38,123 nt of DNA, taken from IMG/VR virus record IMGVR_UViG_3300051212_000879, positions 1-38,123 of that record, one strand, 5' to 3'. A program made the translations under genes and the position numbers. Numbering within the stretch: position 1 is the first letter of the stretch; each line of letters starts with the position of its first letter. The notes beneath the pieces are model-generated. The model had not been told where the DNA came from, made no database searches, and saw only the letters and a list, made by a program, of their open reading frames with translations. Positions 1 to 5,661 of the stretch are shown one piece after another. The DNA is from a virus.

Positions 1-61
1 AATGGCAGAACACATCCTTGGTAAGGATGCGATACAAGTTCGATTCTTGTTAGGAGCACCA
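1..61 (+). tRNA. tRNA-Thr(GGU), 5' end cut by window
   Basis: The anticodon arm is CATCC-TTGGTAA-GGATG (anticodon GGT). The T arm is ACAAG-TTCGATT-CTTGT, followed by acceptor strand TAGGAGC, discriminator A and an encoded CCA. The 5' acceptor strand and part of the D arm lie outside the window. It is the first visible member of a plus-strand tRNA set. Confidence 0.9.
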
Positions 62-66
62 TATTA

Positions 67-141
67 CGGGCTTTGGTGAAATGGATATCATCACTGGCTT
101 CGAACCAGTGGGTAGGGGTTCGATTCCTCTAGGCCCGGCCA
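67..141 (+). tRNA. tRNA-Arg(UCG)
   Basis: Acceptor CGGGCTT pairs with AGGCCCG. The anticodon arm is CACTGG/CCAGTG around CTTCGAA (anticodon TCG), and the T arm is AGGGG-TTCGATT-CCTCT. Discriminator G and CCA are encoded. It ends 2 nt before the -35 box of the next promoter. It is one of four Arg tRNAs in the window. Confidence 0.95.
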
Positions 142-143
142 AG

Positions 144-172
144 TTGACAGAAGTGTAAAAAGAATATATAAT
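144..172 (+). promoter_or_regulatory. Consensus sigma70 promoter producing a leaderless start
   Basis: TTGACA (144-149), a 17-bp spacer and TATAAT (167-172) match the bacterial housekeeping consensus exactly. The ATG of the next gene begins at 179, seven bases after the last base of the -10, which is where transcription normally starts. There is therefore no room for a Shine-Dalgarno, and the message is predicted to be leaderless. The promoter begins directly after a tRNA and reads into the IF-1 and release-factor genes. Confidence 0.85.
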
Positions 173-178
173 TACAAT

Positions 179-403
179 ATGTATAAAATAGAATGGAAAG
201 ACGCAACGGGTAGAGGTTGCGTGGAAGAAGTAGAAACTTTATCGTTAGCACTATCAAGATCTAAGGAAATAGGTCTGTTCGTTAAAATAAACGGAGATAG
301 TTTTGAATTAGTAGGTGTCTTTGGCTCAGACGCAGTCGAAGACGGATTATTACCAAACGGAGACCAATACAAATGGTACAAAAGAAGATATGTCAAAGAG
401 TGA
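179..403 (+). CDS. Small hypothetical protein, first gene of IF-1 operon
   Basis: A 74-residue soluble protein with alternating charged and hydrophobic stretches; I see no known motif, signal peptide or membrane segment. The ATG coincides with the predicted transcription start of the consensus promoter at 144-172, so it has no ribosome binding site and is probably translated from a leaderless mRNA. Its last 14 nt overlap the start of the IF-1 gene in another frame, which suggests translational coupling. It could be a short regulatory or leader protein for infA. Function not recognised. Confidence 0.7.
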   Translation: MYKIEWKDATGRGCVEEVETLSLALSRSKEIGLFVKINGDSFELVGVFGSDAVEDGLLPNGDQYKWYKRRYVKE

Positions 404-608
404 TTTAATTGAATTAAGTGGTACTGTAGACGAAGTCCTTCCCGGCAGCATGTATAGAGTAAAGATTGATAAAATGCCTAACCCTATATTATGTTATACA
501 GGCGGAAAACTGAAACAGCATAAAATTAAAATCATTCTCGGCGATCGTGTGAAAGTAGAAGTCAGCCCTTATGATTTAACCAAGGGTCGTGTTACATATC
601 GTTTATAA
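390..608 (+). CDS. infA: Translation initiation factor IF-1
   Basis: A 72-residue protein with the full IF-1 (S1/OB-fold) pattern: N-terminal [13 protein letters not shown], central [10 protein letters not shown], then a [11 protein letters not shown] segment (bacterial GKMRKNYIRI) and C-terminal [17 protein letters not shown] (bacterial GDKVTVELTPYDLSKGR). Length equals bacterial IF-1. I chose ATG 390 because it is preceded by AGAAG and begins exactly where the family begins; upstream in-frame residues are not IF-1-like. IF-1 occupies the ribosomal A site during initiation and assists IF-2 and IF-3. The gene overlaps the 3' end of the preceding small ORF and lies 10 nt upstream of a release-factor gene. 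Phage-borne IF-1 is rare; it fits with the initiator tRNA at 7978. Confidence 0.93.
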   Translation: MSKSDLIELSGTVDEVLPGSMYRVKIDKMPNPILCYTGGKLKQHKIKIILGDRVKVEVSPYDLTKGRVTYRL

Positions 609-618
609 GGAGACAGCC

Positions 619-1296
619 ATGAAACGAGTAATTGAAATTCGTGCCGCCGAAGGCGGAGAAGATAGTAAACTGTTTGTTTCTGATCTTGCAGGTGCATATC
701 AGAAACTAGGAACTAAAAAAGGCTGAACTACCCGCTTGATAGATGTTCGTCCTGGCGAGTGTAGTTTACTAGTAGAGGGCAAAGACCTATCAGGCTTAGA
801 CAACGAGCCAGGTGGCCATAGAATACAACGTATTCCTCCCACAGAGAGGAAGGGCCGAGTTCACACTAGCACCGTTACCGTCGCTGTCATAGACAGCGAG
901 GATGTCTGGACAACACCGACTATACATAAAAATGATCTCAAGATCGAATGGTATAGTGGTACTGGTGCTGGTGGACAATATCGCAACAAACATCAAAACA
1001 GTTGTCGTATAACACATATTCCGTCCGGCATAATAGCCAAAGCGGAGTGCCGAAGTCGCCAAAACAGTTTAGATTCTGCTATGGCAGAAATACAACAACG
1101 TGTTGACAGCGAATCCAAAAGATCGTATAATAACAATGTAGCGAGCAAAAGACGTAATCAAGTTGGTTCGGGTATGCGAGGAGATAAAATCCGAACATAT
1201 CGATTCCAAGATGATTCTGTCCAAGATCACTTAACAGGCAGTAGAGCAAAATGCTCTGCTATTCTTAAAGGTAACTTCGATCTTCTTTGGAGATAA
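619..1296 (+). CDS. Class I release factor lacking domain 1, with in-frame UGA
   Basis: The start ATG has an ideal AAGGAG at 607-612, overlapping the infA stop. The frame encodes domain 2/3 of an RF-1-type factor: an EIRAAEGGED segment, then GGHRIQRIPPTERKGRVHTS (stop-codon-reading PxT = P73-P74-T75) and the peptidyl-hydrolysis motif GAGGQ (G118-G119-Q120). Codon 36 (724-726) is UGA, and the homologous sequence continues in the same frame as TTRLIDVRPGE, so this is not the +1 frameshift of bacterial prfB. With readthrough the product is 225 residues, close to the domain-1-less PrfH class (about 200) and far shorter than RF-1 (about 360). UGA sits just after KKG, where an aromatic residue is common in the family (family knowledge), so a TGG-to-TGA change or recoding is plausible. 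Alternatives are a pseudogene or internal start at TTG 736. Confidence 0.85.
724..726 (+). promoter_or_regulatory. In-frame UGA inside release-factor gene
   Basis: The context is AAA AAA GGC UGA ACU ACC. The codons on both sides belong to one continuous release-factor domain, and UGA is an ordinary terminator elsewhere in the window (ends at 403, 7080 and 9056), so wholesale UGA reassignment is unlikely. No suppressor tRNA with anticodon UCA is seen. Readthrough, a real truncation or a sequencing error all remain possible. Confidence 0.6.
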
Positions 1297-1297
1297 T

Positions 1298-1444
1298 ATG
1301 GCTTGGTTCGGTTTTTGGATCTTTCTTGCAACTTTGGTTGCGTGTGACACTTTTTTGTTTAGCAAGGGTTACGATAGTTTTCTTTGGGAAGCAAAGACTG
1401 AACATGAGAAAGCCTTGCACCAGAAAGCCTTAAATGAACAATGA
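1298..1444 (+). CDS. Small single-pass membrane protein, 48 aa
   Basis: Translates as a 48-residue peptide with one N-terminal hydrophobic helix (about residues 2-22, WFGFWIFLATLVACDTFLF) followed by a charged tail rich in Lys, Glu and His. GGAGA precedes the ATG, and the gene starts 1 nt after the release-factor stop. The stop overlaps the next mini-ORF. The topology resembles small phage or bacterial inner-membrane peptides, but I recognise no family. Confidence 0.7.
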   Translation: MAWFGFWIFLATLVACDTFLFSKGYDSFLWEAKTEHEKALHQKALNEQ

Positions 1445-1538
1445 TAAAGTATTCTTTGGTACTATCCTTGCTATGATGGCTCTGTTTTTTGGACACCCTG
1501 TAGCAGCATTTTTTATCTTTTTGATTGCGGTAATGTAA
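1434..1538 (+). CDS. Very small membrane peptide, 34 aa
   Basis: A 34-residue peptide that is almost entirely one hydrophobic segment (FFGTILAMMALFF...AAFFIFLIAVM). It overlaps the preceding gene by 11 nt and its TAA shares a base with the ATG of the next gene (TAATG), a translational-coupling arrangement. Two hydrophobic mini-proteins in tandem suggest a membrane pair, perhaps superinfection- or lysis-related, but nothing specific can be assigned. Confidence 0.55.
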   Translation: MNNDKVFFGTILAMMALFFGHPVAAFFIFLIAVM

Positions 1539-1804
1539 TGGTCTACTATAAAATTCGTCACAAGAATCGTCCAGAAATGTTTCGTAAGTCTGATGGCTCG
1601 TGGAACGGCTCGGGTAAAGTATATGATACTTTAGGTAAACTTCGAACTTTGCTTACCACAAAGATTAACAGTTACAGTGAACATAGTCGACGAGAAATTG
1701 CCGACTGGGAAATCGTTGAGTATGAAGTAACTGTCAAAGCCGTTAAGGGGATTCACGAAGTAATTACTCCGCAACGAATGATGGATTACATTAAAAATAT
1801 TTAA
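1538..1804 (+). CDS. Hypothetical protein, 88 aa
   Basis: A basic soluble protein (MVYYKIRHKNRPEMF...) with a central Lys/Arg-rich region and a C-terminal helix (RMMDYIKNI). The start is coupled to the preceding stop (TAATG). It resembles the generic small proteins of T4-like phage early regions; family not recognised. It could be a nucleic-acid-binding or host-takeover protein because of its charge, but that is only inference. Confidence 0.7.
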   Translation: MVYYKIRHKNRPEMFRKSDGSWNGSGKVYDTLGKLRTLLTTKINSYSEHSRREIADWEIVEYEVTVKAVKGIHEVITPQRMMDYIKNI

Positions 1805-1849
1805 TAGGATTATAACAAGGAATTAACATGATTAAGAAAGGAGGGCATG

Positions 1850-2083
1850 ATGAAACTAGTGAAACTAGATCGCAGACACAATCTGTATCACAAAGGCTAC
1901 ACCTATGCCTTCCGTGTAAATCGTTGGACTAATGATTCTCACAAGATTGAAAAGGCTGTAAAAGAATTAGAAGGGTGGCGTTGGGATAACACCTTTTGGG
2001 GTAAACCTAAAGAAGGGTCAAGACCTTTCTATATTGGCGTTAGGAACGAATCTACAGCCACAATGGTACTGTTAAAACTTTAA
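1850..2083 (+). CDS. Hypothetical protein, 77 aa
   Basis: A small, Trp- and Lys-rich soluble protein (KLVKLDRRHNLYHKGYTYAFRVNRW... WRWDNTFWGKP). Two consecutive ATG codons exist at 1847 and 1850; the second gives a usable 5-nt spacing from GGAGG (1840-1844), so I prefer 1850. No known domain. It is followed 10 nt later by the phosphatase gene, which has its own AAGGAG. Confidence 0.7.
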   Translation: MKLVKLDRRHNLYHKGYTYAFRVNRWTNDSHKIEKAVKELEGWRWDNTFWGKPKEGSRPFYIGVRNESTATMVLLKL

Positions 2084-2093
2084 GGAGAGGATT

Positions 2094-2660
2094 ATGAATC
2101 CATGGATCCAAAACGTATCGCTCAGCGATGTTAAGAAAGGACATCATGTCGCGGTCAAAGAAAATTCTATGCTGATCCAGATCGTGGATCCTGCTATGGA
2201 GTTTCCTACACCGGCACAGAAGTTTCGAGAGATCCATCAGTTCGAGTTCCTAGATCTTGAAAAATCCGACGACACTATCAACGATGACTGGAAGATCAGT
2301 GATACACAAGCCGCAGAACTAGTTAGACTCTTACAACATGCTCTTGACAATAAGATGGATGTTGTAGTCCACTGCGTGGCAGGTGTATGCCGTTCGGGTG
2401 CTGTCTGCGAAGTTGGTGTGATGATGGGCTTCCGTGATACCGAAGTGTTTCGTTCACCTAACTTGCTAGTCAAGCACAAGATGATGCGAGTCTTAGGTTG
2501 GACCTACGATGAAAATGAGCCTCACACTATCAACGGTGTGACTCTACCTTCAGGCATCGTGGTTCCTCCTAAAGCCGTAGATTGGACAAACGACAATGAA
2601 AAAGTTTTTACACTTGCGGCAGAACGTAGAGCACGTAGAGAGCAGGAAGGAGATATCTAA
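2094..2660 (+). CDS. Protein tyrosine / dual-specificity phosphatase
   Basis: A 188-residue protein carrying the cysteine-phosphatase signature HCX5R as HCVAGVCRSG (Cys94 nucleophile, Arg100), preceded by a hydrophobic strand (MDVVVHC) and a helix. This P-loop defines the PTP/DSP superfamily, which removes phosphate from tyrosine, serine/threonine or sometimes other phospho-substrates through a phosphocysteine intermediate. The general-acid Asp is not certain; candidates lie in the EKSDDTINDDW region (residues 56-66). Length suits a compact DSP. Strong SD (AAGGAGAGG) at 2082-2090; the stop overlaps the next start (TAATG). Similar enzymes occur in large phages; the substrate is unknown. Confidence 0.8.
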   Translation: MNPWIQNVSLSDVKKGHHVAVKENSMLIQIVDPAMEFPTPAQKFREIHQFEFLDLEKSDDTINDDWKISDTQAAELVRLLQHALDNKMDVVVHCVAGVCRSGAVCEVGVMMGFRDTEVFRSPNLLVKHKMMRVLGWTYDENEPHTINGVTLPSGIVVPPKAVDWTNDNEKVFTLAAERRARREQEGDI

Positions 2661-2959
2661 TGAATGATGACAAATATCATGTTCCTAGCCATACTCTAGA
2701 AACTCTAGATAGATATTGGACACACGGTTATAGTCCCGGTAGTTTTTTGGCTGCTCTGTTATGTGGTGATGTATACAATGCTGTAGTCAGAGCAGATCAT
2801 TGGAATCGGGAAGCATTAGGACATATTGTGTACTATATCGTACATCACGCACCTCGTGGTAGTTACGGAAGCCCTGAGTTATATCAAGATTGGATTAACC
2901 AAGGAAAGATGTTTCAATCTTATCAAAAAAGTAGAGTGATGGAATATCTTAGTCAATAA
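2660..2959 (+). CDS. Hypothetical phage protein, 99 aa
   Basis: A soluble, mostly helical protein with conspicuous aromatic and His residues (HTLETLDRYWTHGYSPGSFLAALLCGDVYNAVVRADHWNREALGHIVYYIVHHAPRG). The pattern resembles small conserved proteins of marine T4-like phages, but I cannot name a family. It starts on the last base of the phosphatase stop codon, so the two are translationally coupled. Confidence 0.75.
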   Translation: MNDDKYHVPSHTLETLDRYWTHGYSPGSFLAALLCGDVYNAVVRADHWNREALGHIVYYIVHHAPRGSYGSPELYQDWINQGKMFQSYQKSRVMEYLSQ

Positions 2960-2969
2960 GGAGATTATT

Positions 2970-3176
2970 ATGAAATCTATGGCTTTTAAAAATCGTATGA
3001 ATGGAGAGCGTTTTATCTGTGACGACGTCCGTACGGTCGAAGTCATAGACGGTGTTGAATACCTTGTTGTTCATCGCCCCAATGAGCATCGTGTATTCAA
3101 GATGCGTAAAGATGTGCTAGAAAAAATTAATACGCCTGTAACTCAGAGGAATAAGAGTACTACGCTACGAACGTAG
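2970..3176 (+). CDS. Small hypothetical protein whose 3' end lies in a tRNA gene
   Basis: A 68-residue protein with a canonical AAGGAG before the ATG. The N-terminal ~52 residues look like a compact beta-rich domain (FICDDVRTVEVIDGVEYLVVHRPNEHRVFKM). The last ~15 codons and the TAG are the 5' half of the tRNA-Arg(ACG) gene at 3132-3209, so the C terminus (PVTQRNKSTTLRT) is tRNA sequence read as protein. This looks like an older gene whose end was replaced when the tRNA inserted; alternatively the overlap is functional. Confidence 0.7.
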   Translation: MKSMAFKNRMNGERFICDDVRTVEVIDGVEYLVVHRPNEHRVFKMRKDVLEKINTPVTQRNKSTTLRT

Positions 3177-3209
3177 GAGTCGGAGGTTCGAGTCCTTCCA
3201 GGCGTGCCA
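3132..3209 (+). tRNA. tRNA-Arg(ACG)
   Basis: Acceptor ACGCCTG pairs with CAGGCGT. The anticodon arm is CTACG-CTACGAA-CGTAG (anticodon ACG) and the T arm is GGAGG-TTCGAGT-CCTTC. Discriminator G and CCA are encoded. It shares 45 nt with the 3' end of the preceding CDS. Confidence 0.95.
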
Positions 3210-3215
3210 AACAAT

Positions 3216-3289
3216 ATCGCGTTGGACTTCTGGGAGGTCACTAGGCTTTCAACCTAGACAGGCGGGTTCGATCCCCGTACGCGATACCA
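3216..3289 (+). tRNA. tRNA-Glu(UUC)
   Basis: Acceptor ATCGCGT pairs with ACGCGAT. The anticodon arm is CTAGG-CTTTCAA-CCTAG (anticodon TTC), and the T arm contains GCGGG-TTCGATC-CCCGT. Discriminator A and CCA are encoded. Six nt separate it from the preceding tRNA. Confidence 0.93.
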
Positions 3290-3295
3290 TTCAAT

Positions 3296-3371
3296 GGTGT
3301 CCTTAGTGTAGTGGCCTGCACCTCGCTCTGTGAAAGCGATAGTACCGGATCGATACCGGTAGGACACCCCA
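3296..3371 (+). tRNA. tRNA-His(GUG)
   Basis: Acceptor GTGTCCT pairs with AGGACAC. The extra 5' G at 3296 faces discriminator C, the G-1:C73 identity pair of tRNA-His. The anticodon arm is TCGCT-CTGTGAA-AGCGA (anticodon GTG). CCA is encoded. Confidence 0.95.
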
Positions 3372-3372
3372 A

Positions 3373-3573
3373 TTACAAATTGTTAATAAAGCGTAATGCT
3401 TTGTTAACGTCAGTGAAATACTGTAATTCGAAGTAAGTGTTATCGTATACATCTTGTACCATAACACAGCAAACACCTTCGTACAAACAAAGATGAAAAT
3501 ATAATCCCCCTGGGGTTATGTGTTCATAAGTCTTCACACAAATATTTATTGCCGCTTTAGCAAATGTGGTCAT
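3373..3573 (-). CDS. Small hypothetical protein antisense between tRNAs, start uncertain
   Basis: A minus-strand frame of up to 66 residues. The portion from TYEHITPGGLYFHLCLYEG to FTDVNKALRFINNL has the composition of a real small alpha/beta protein. The ATG at 3573 lies inside tRNA-Phe on the opposite strand and has no obvious SD; a GTG at 3537 is an alternative. It fills the only gap between the tRNAs of this array and is the only minus-strand gene of the left third. Family not recognised; it may be spurious. Confidence 0.4.
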   Translation of the reverse strand: MTTFAKAAINICVKTYEHITPGGLYFHLCLYEGVCCVMVQDVYDNTYFELQYFTDVNKALRFINNL

Positions 3574-3626
3574 TGCACCGGTTTGAAGCACCGTGGAAGT
3601 TGGTTCGATCCCAACAGGCGGCACCA
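3551..3626 (+). tRNA. tRNA-Phe(GAA)
   Basis: Acceptor GCCGCTT pairs with AGGCGGC. The anticodon arm is CCGGT-TTGAAGC-ACCGT (anticodon GAA), whose outermost pair is a C-T mismatch. The T arm is GTTGG-TTCGATC-CCAAC. Discriminator A and CCA are encoded. The weak anticodon stem makes the isotype call slightly less certain than for the neighbours. Confidence 0.8.
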
Positions 3627-3630
3627 ATAT

Positions 3631-3714
3631 GCCCGGATGGTGGAATGGTAGACACAGGAGACTTAAAATCTCCCGACTTCAGTCGTGCCGGTTCGAGTCC
3701 GGCTCCGGGTACCA
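3631..3714 (+). tRNA. tRNA-Leu(UAA)
   Basis: A class II tRNA with acceptor GCCCGGA/TCCGGGT, anticodon arm GGAGA-CTTAAAA-TCTCC (anticodon TAA), an extended variable arm and T arm GCCGG-TTCGAGT-CCGGC. Discriminator A and CCA are encoded. Confidence 0.95.
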
Positions 3715-3722
3715 GACAAGTT

Positions 3723-3794
3723 GCCTCTGCCGATGGAGCGGTGCCAGGTCTTCTAAACCAGGTTATGGGAGTTCGAATCTCTCCAGAGGCGCCA
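3723..3794 (+). tRNA. tRNA-Arg(UCU) with reduced D arm
   Basis: Acceptor GCCTCTG pairs with CAGAGGC. The anticodon loop is CTTCTAA (anticodon TCT) and the T arm is GGGAG-TTCGAAT-CTCTC. Discriminator G and CCA are encoded. Only 20 nt separate the acceptor stem from the anticodon loop, about 4 fewer than usual, and the anticodon stem CAGGT/ACCAG has an A-A mismatch. It may be a degenerate tRNA. Confidence 0.8.
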
Positions 3795-3804
3795 TTACAT
3801 ACGA

Positions 3805-3811
3805 TTAAATA
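3805..3811 (+). promoter_or_regulatory. Putative late-type promoter element TTAAATA
   Basis: TTAAATA ends 4 nt before the ATG at 3816. T4-type late promoters (TATAAATA) start transcription about 6 nt downstream, so this would give a leaderless or nearly leaderless message. It is the same spacing class as the elements at the divergent cassettes further right. Confidence 0.4.
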
Positions 3812-3815
3812 ACTG

Positions 3816-5348
3816 ATGAATCATGCACTAATCTTTTCTTGCAAATTAAAAGTAGGTGTTCGGGGTGGCGGTGCTCACAGGATCGCAACCGTTCTTAGAG
3901 AACACGGTTGGGATGTTGAAGTAATTGATTATGCAGCATATTGGCCATTAGAACTACTAAAAGAATTAGTCAAATCAAGAGTACATAGTGGCACAGTTTT
4001 CATAGGATTCAGTACATTTTTTAATTATTGGAACGACAACCTTAATAAGTTTTCAGAATGGATTAAACAAAAATATCCAAATATAAAAACTGTTATCGGC
4101 GGCCAATCAGTAGCACTAACACCAGCCAATCATATAGAATATTGGATTGATAGTTTTGGTGAAAATGCTATACTAGAATTAGTAAAATCATTTACTGGAA
4201 ATTCTACACAGCCTATCAAATACGATTTATCTAGTTTTGGATCTAAAAAATTAATAAAATCTCTGCACAGTTATCCTGCTTATCCTCTTAATTCATACAA
4301 AGTGATTATGGAGAAGAGAGATTACCTAGAACCGTGGGAGTGGGTAGGTACTGAATTTTCTCGTGGGTGTAAATTTTCCTGCGACTTTTGTAATTTTCCT
4401 ATACTCGGAGTAAAGGGAGATTATTCTAGAGACCAGGAAGATTTTGAATATGAAATGCGTTACAATTACGATAATTTTGGTATTACAAATTATCTAGTCG
4501 CAGACGAAACATTCAACGATCGTGTAGAAAAGATAGAGAAGTTTGCCAACGTTGCAGAACGTCTAGAATTTAGGCCGTTCTTTTCAGGATTCGTTAGAGC
4601 AGATCTTATGATAGCCAAACCTGAAAGTTGGGAACAGTTCAAAAGATTAAACTTCTTAGGCCATTACTACGGTATAGAAAGTTTTAATTATGAAACTGCT
4701 AAGGTAGTAGGCAAAGGTATGCACCCGGACAGATTAAAAGAAGGTCTGATAGATGCTAAGAATTACTTCTTGAAAGATCGATTCTATAGAGGAACAATCA
4801 GTTTAATCGTCGGTCTACCGCACGAAACTAAAGATACACTAGAACAAACAGAAAGATGGATGATAGACAATTGGAAAGATCAAGCAGCATTGGTATTTCC
4901 ATTAGACATCGATGATCTCGAAATTAGCGGAAGTACATTAACCAACGACAGCAAGATCAGTAAAAACTATTCTAAGTACGGTTATAGAAGAATGAAAGAA
5001 GAAGATGCTAAAGCACAGTTCTCAGAATTTTCTAAACCAATATTTGAAGGTGGTTATTCCGGATGGCAACCAGGTATTGCCATTTATGGAAATACTGGTC
5101 TGATATGGGAAAACGATCATATGACCTGGTTCGATTCTAGAAGGATATCAGATAAAATGAATCGTTCGTTAGTTATTAACAATCCTCTGGGTGCCTGGGA
5201 TCTTGCAGAATCAGCATTGCTGACCATGAAGAAATTAAATGATCTCAGCGAAACAGATAAGTTTATCACTGACGATGTTGTCCGCATAGGCGAAAAAGAA
5301 ATACGTCTAGTGGTATATAACTATATAAGAAAAAAATTATCAAAATAG
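3816..5348 (+). CDS. Radical SAM protein with B12-binding-like N domain
   Basis: 510 residues. Residues about 1-130 have the Rossmann-like layout of cobalamin-binding radical SAM enzymes (a helix after GGGAHRIATVLREHGWDVEVIDY, a strand TVFIGFST, and VIGGQSVAL), although no clear DxHxxG cobalamin-ligand motif is present. The radical SAM core begins with CKFSCDFC (Cys185, Cys189, Cys192) ligating the 4Fe-4S cluster. A later ISLIVGLPHETKDT segment resembles the GLPxET motif common in class B/HemN-like and methylthiotransferase-like proteins. Members of this architecture perform methylations, cyclisations or rearrangements. No SD precedes the ATG; a TTAAATA element lies 4 nt upstream. Substrate unknown. 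It is the largest catalytic protein of the window. Confidence 0.85.
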   Translation: MNHALIFSCKLKVGVRGGGAHRIATVLREHGWDVEVIDYAAYWPLELLKELVKSRVHSGTVFIGFSTFFNYWNDNLNKFSEWIKQKYPNIKTVIGGQSVALTPANHIEYWIDSFGENAILELVKSFTGNSTQPIKYDLSSFGSKKLIKSLHSYPAYPLNSYKVIMEKRDYLEPWEWVGTEFSRGCKFSCDFCNFPILGVKGDYSRDQEDFEYEMRYNYDNFGITNYLVADETFNDRVEKIEKFANVAERLEFRPFFSGFVRADLMIAKPESWEQFKRLNFLGHYYGIESFNYETAKVVGKGMHPDRLKEGLIDAKNYFLKDRFYRGTISLIVGLPHETKDTLEQTERWMIDNWKDQAALVFPLDIDDLEISGSTLTNDSKISKNYSKYGYRRMKEEDAKAQFSEFSKPIFEGGYSGWQPGIAIYGNTGLIWENDHMTWFDSRRISDKMNRSLVINNPLGAWDLAESALLTMKKLNDLSETDKFITDDVVRIGEKEIRLVVYNYIRKKLSK

Positions 5349-5350
5349 GC

Positions 5351-5379
5351 TTGACAGGTTATACAATAGATAGTATAAT
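5351..5379 (+). promoter_or_regulatory. Consensus sigma70 promoter for tRNA-Leu
   Basis: TTGACA (5351-5356), 17 bp and TATAAT (5374-5379) are a perfect consensus. The tRNA begins at 5389, so only a few nt of 5' leader would be made. Read-through would also serve the next two CDSs. Confidence 0.85.
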
Positions 5380-5388
5380 ATACAAATT

Positions 5389-5471
5389 GCCCCGATGGTG
5401 GAATGGTAGACACGGTGGTCTTAGAAGCCACTGCCTAGTGCGTGAGAGTTCGAGTCTCTCTTGGGGCACCA
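5389..5471 (+). tRNA. tRNA-Leu(UAG)
   Basis: A class II tRNA with acceptor GCCCCGA/TTGGGGC, anticodon arm GTGGT-CTTAGAA-GCCAC (anticodon TAG), a long variable region and T arm GAGAG-TTCGAGT-CTCTC. Discriminator A and CCA are encoded. It has its own consensus promoter. Confidence 0.95.
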
Positions 5472-5487
5472 ATTTAAAAGAGAAAAT

Positions 5488-5661
5488 ATGAAACCCACAT
5501 CATCTTATAAAATGTCAAAACAGGCTAAGCGTACATTGGCTACGTTTATCGATCCTCATAAAAGAGGAGAGGTTAAGAGATCGATAATTCAATCAGAGTT
5601 AGCATCTAAGGTTGCCTACAAACCTTCAAAGGGAAAAAGAGATTCGGGTCAAAGTGAGTAA
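5488..5661 (+). CDS. Small basic conserved phage protein, 57 aa
   Basis: Starts at ATG 5488 after an AAAAGAGA stretch; the in-frame codons upstream lie in the tRNA. The product is strongly basic (KPTSSYKMSKQAKRTLATF, DPHKRGEVKRS, KPSKGKRDS) and helical. It recalls a short conserved protein of marine T4-like phages, but that is from memory and no function is known. The stop overlaps the GTG of the next gene. Confidence 0.65.
   Translation: MKPTSSYKMSKQAKRTLATFIDPHKRGEVKRSIIQSELASKVAYKPSKGKRDSGQSE

Noticed and set aside
619-735. Bacterial prfB-type +1 programmed frameshift in the release-factor gene
   Set aside because: The sequence before and after the UGA is in the same frame (619 and 736 are both frame 1), so no shift is needed.
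1828-1932. A 34-residue frame with AAGGA upstream, overlapping the 77-residue CDS
   Set aside because: It is out of frame with a better gene that has GGAGG; the peptide has no pattern. A translated leader remains possible.
3564-3812. Plus-strand frames of 71-82 residues crossing the tRNA-Phe, tRNA-Leu and tRNA-Arg genes
   Set aside because: They are translations of well-formed tRNA genes and have no SD or protein-like composition.
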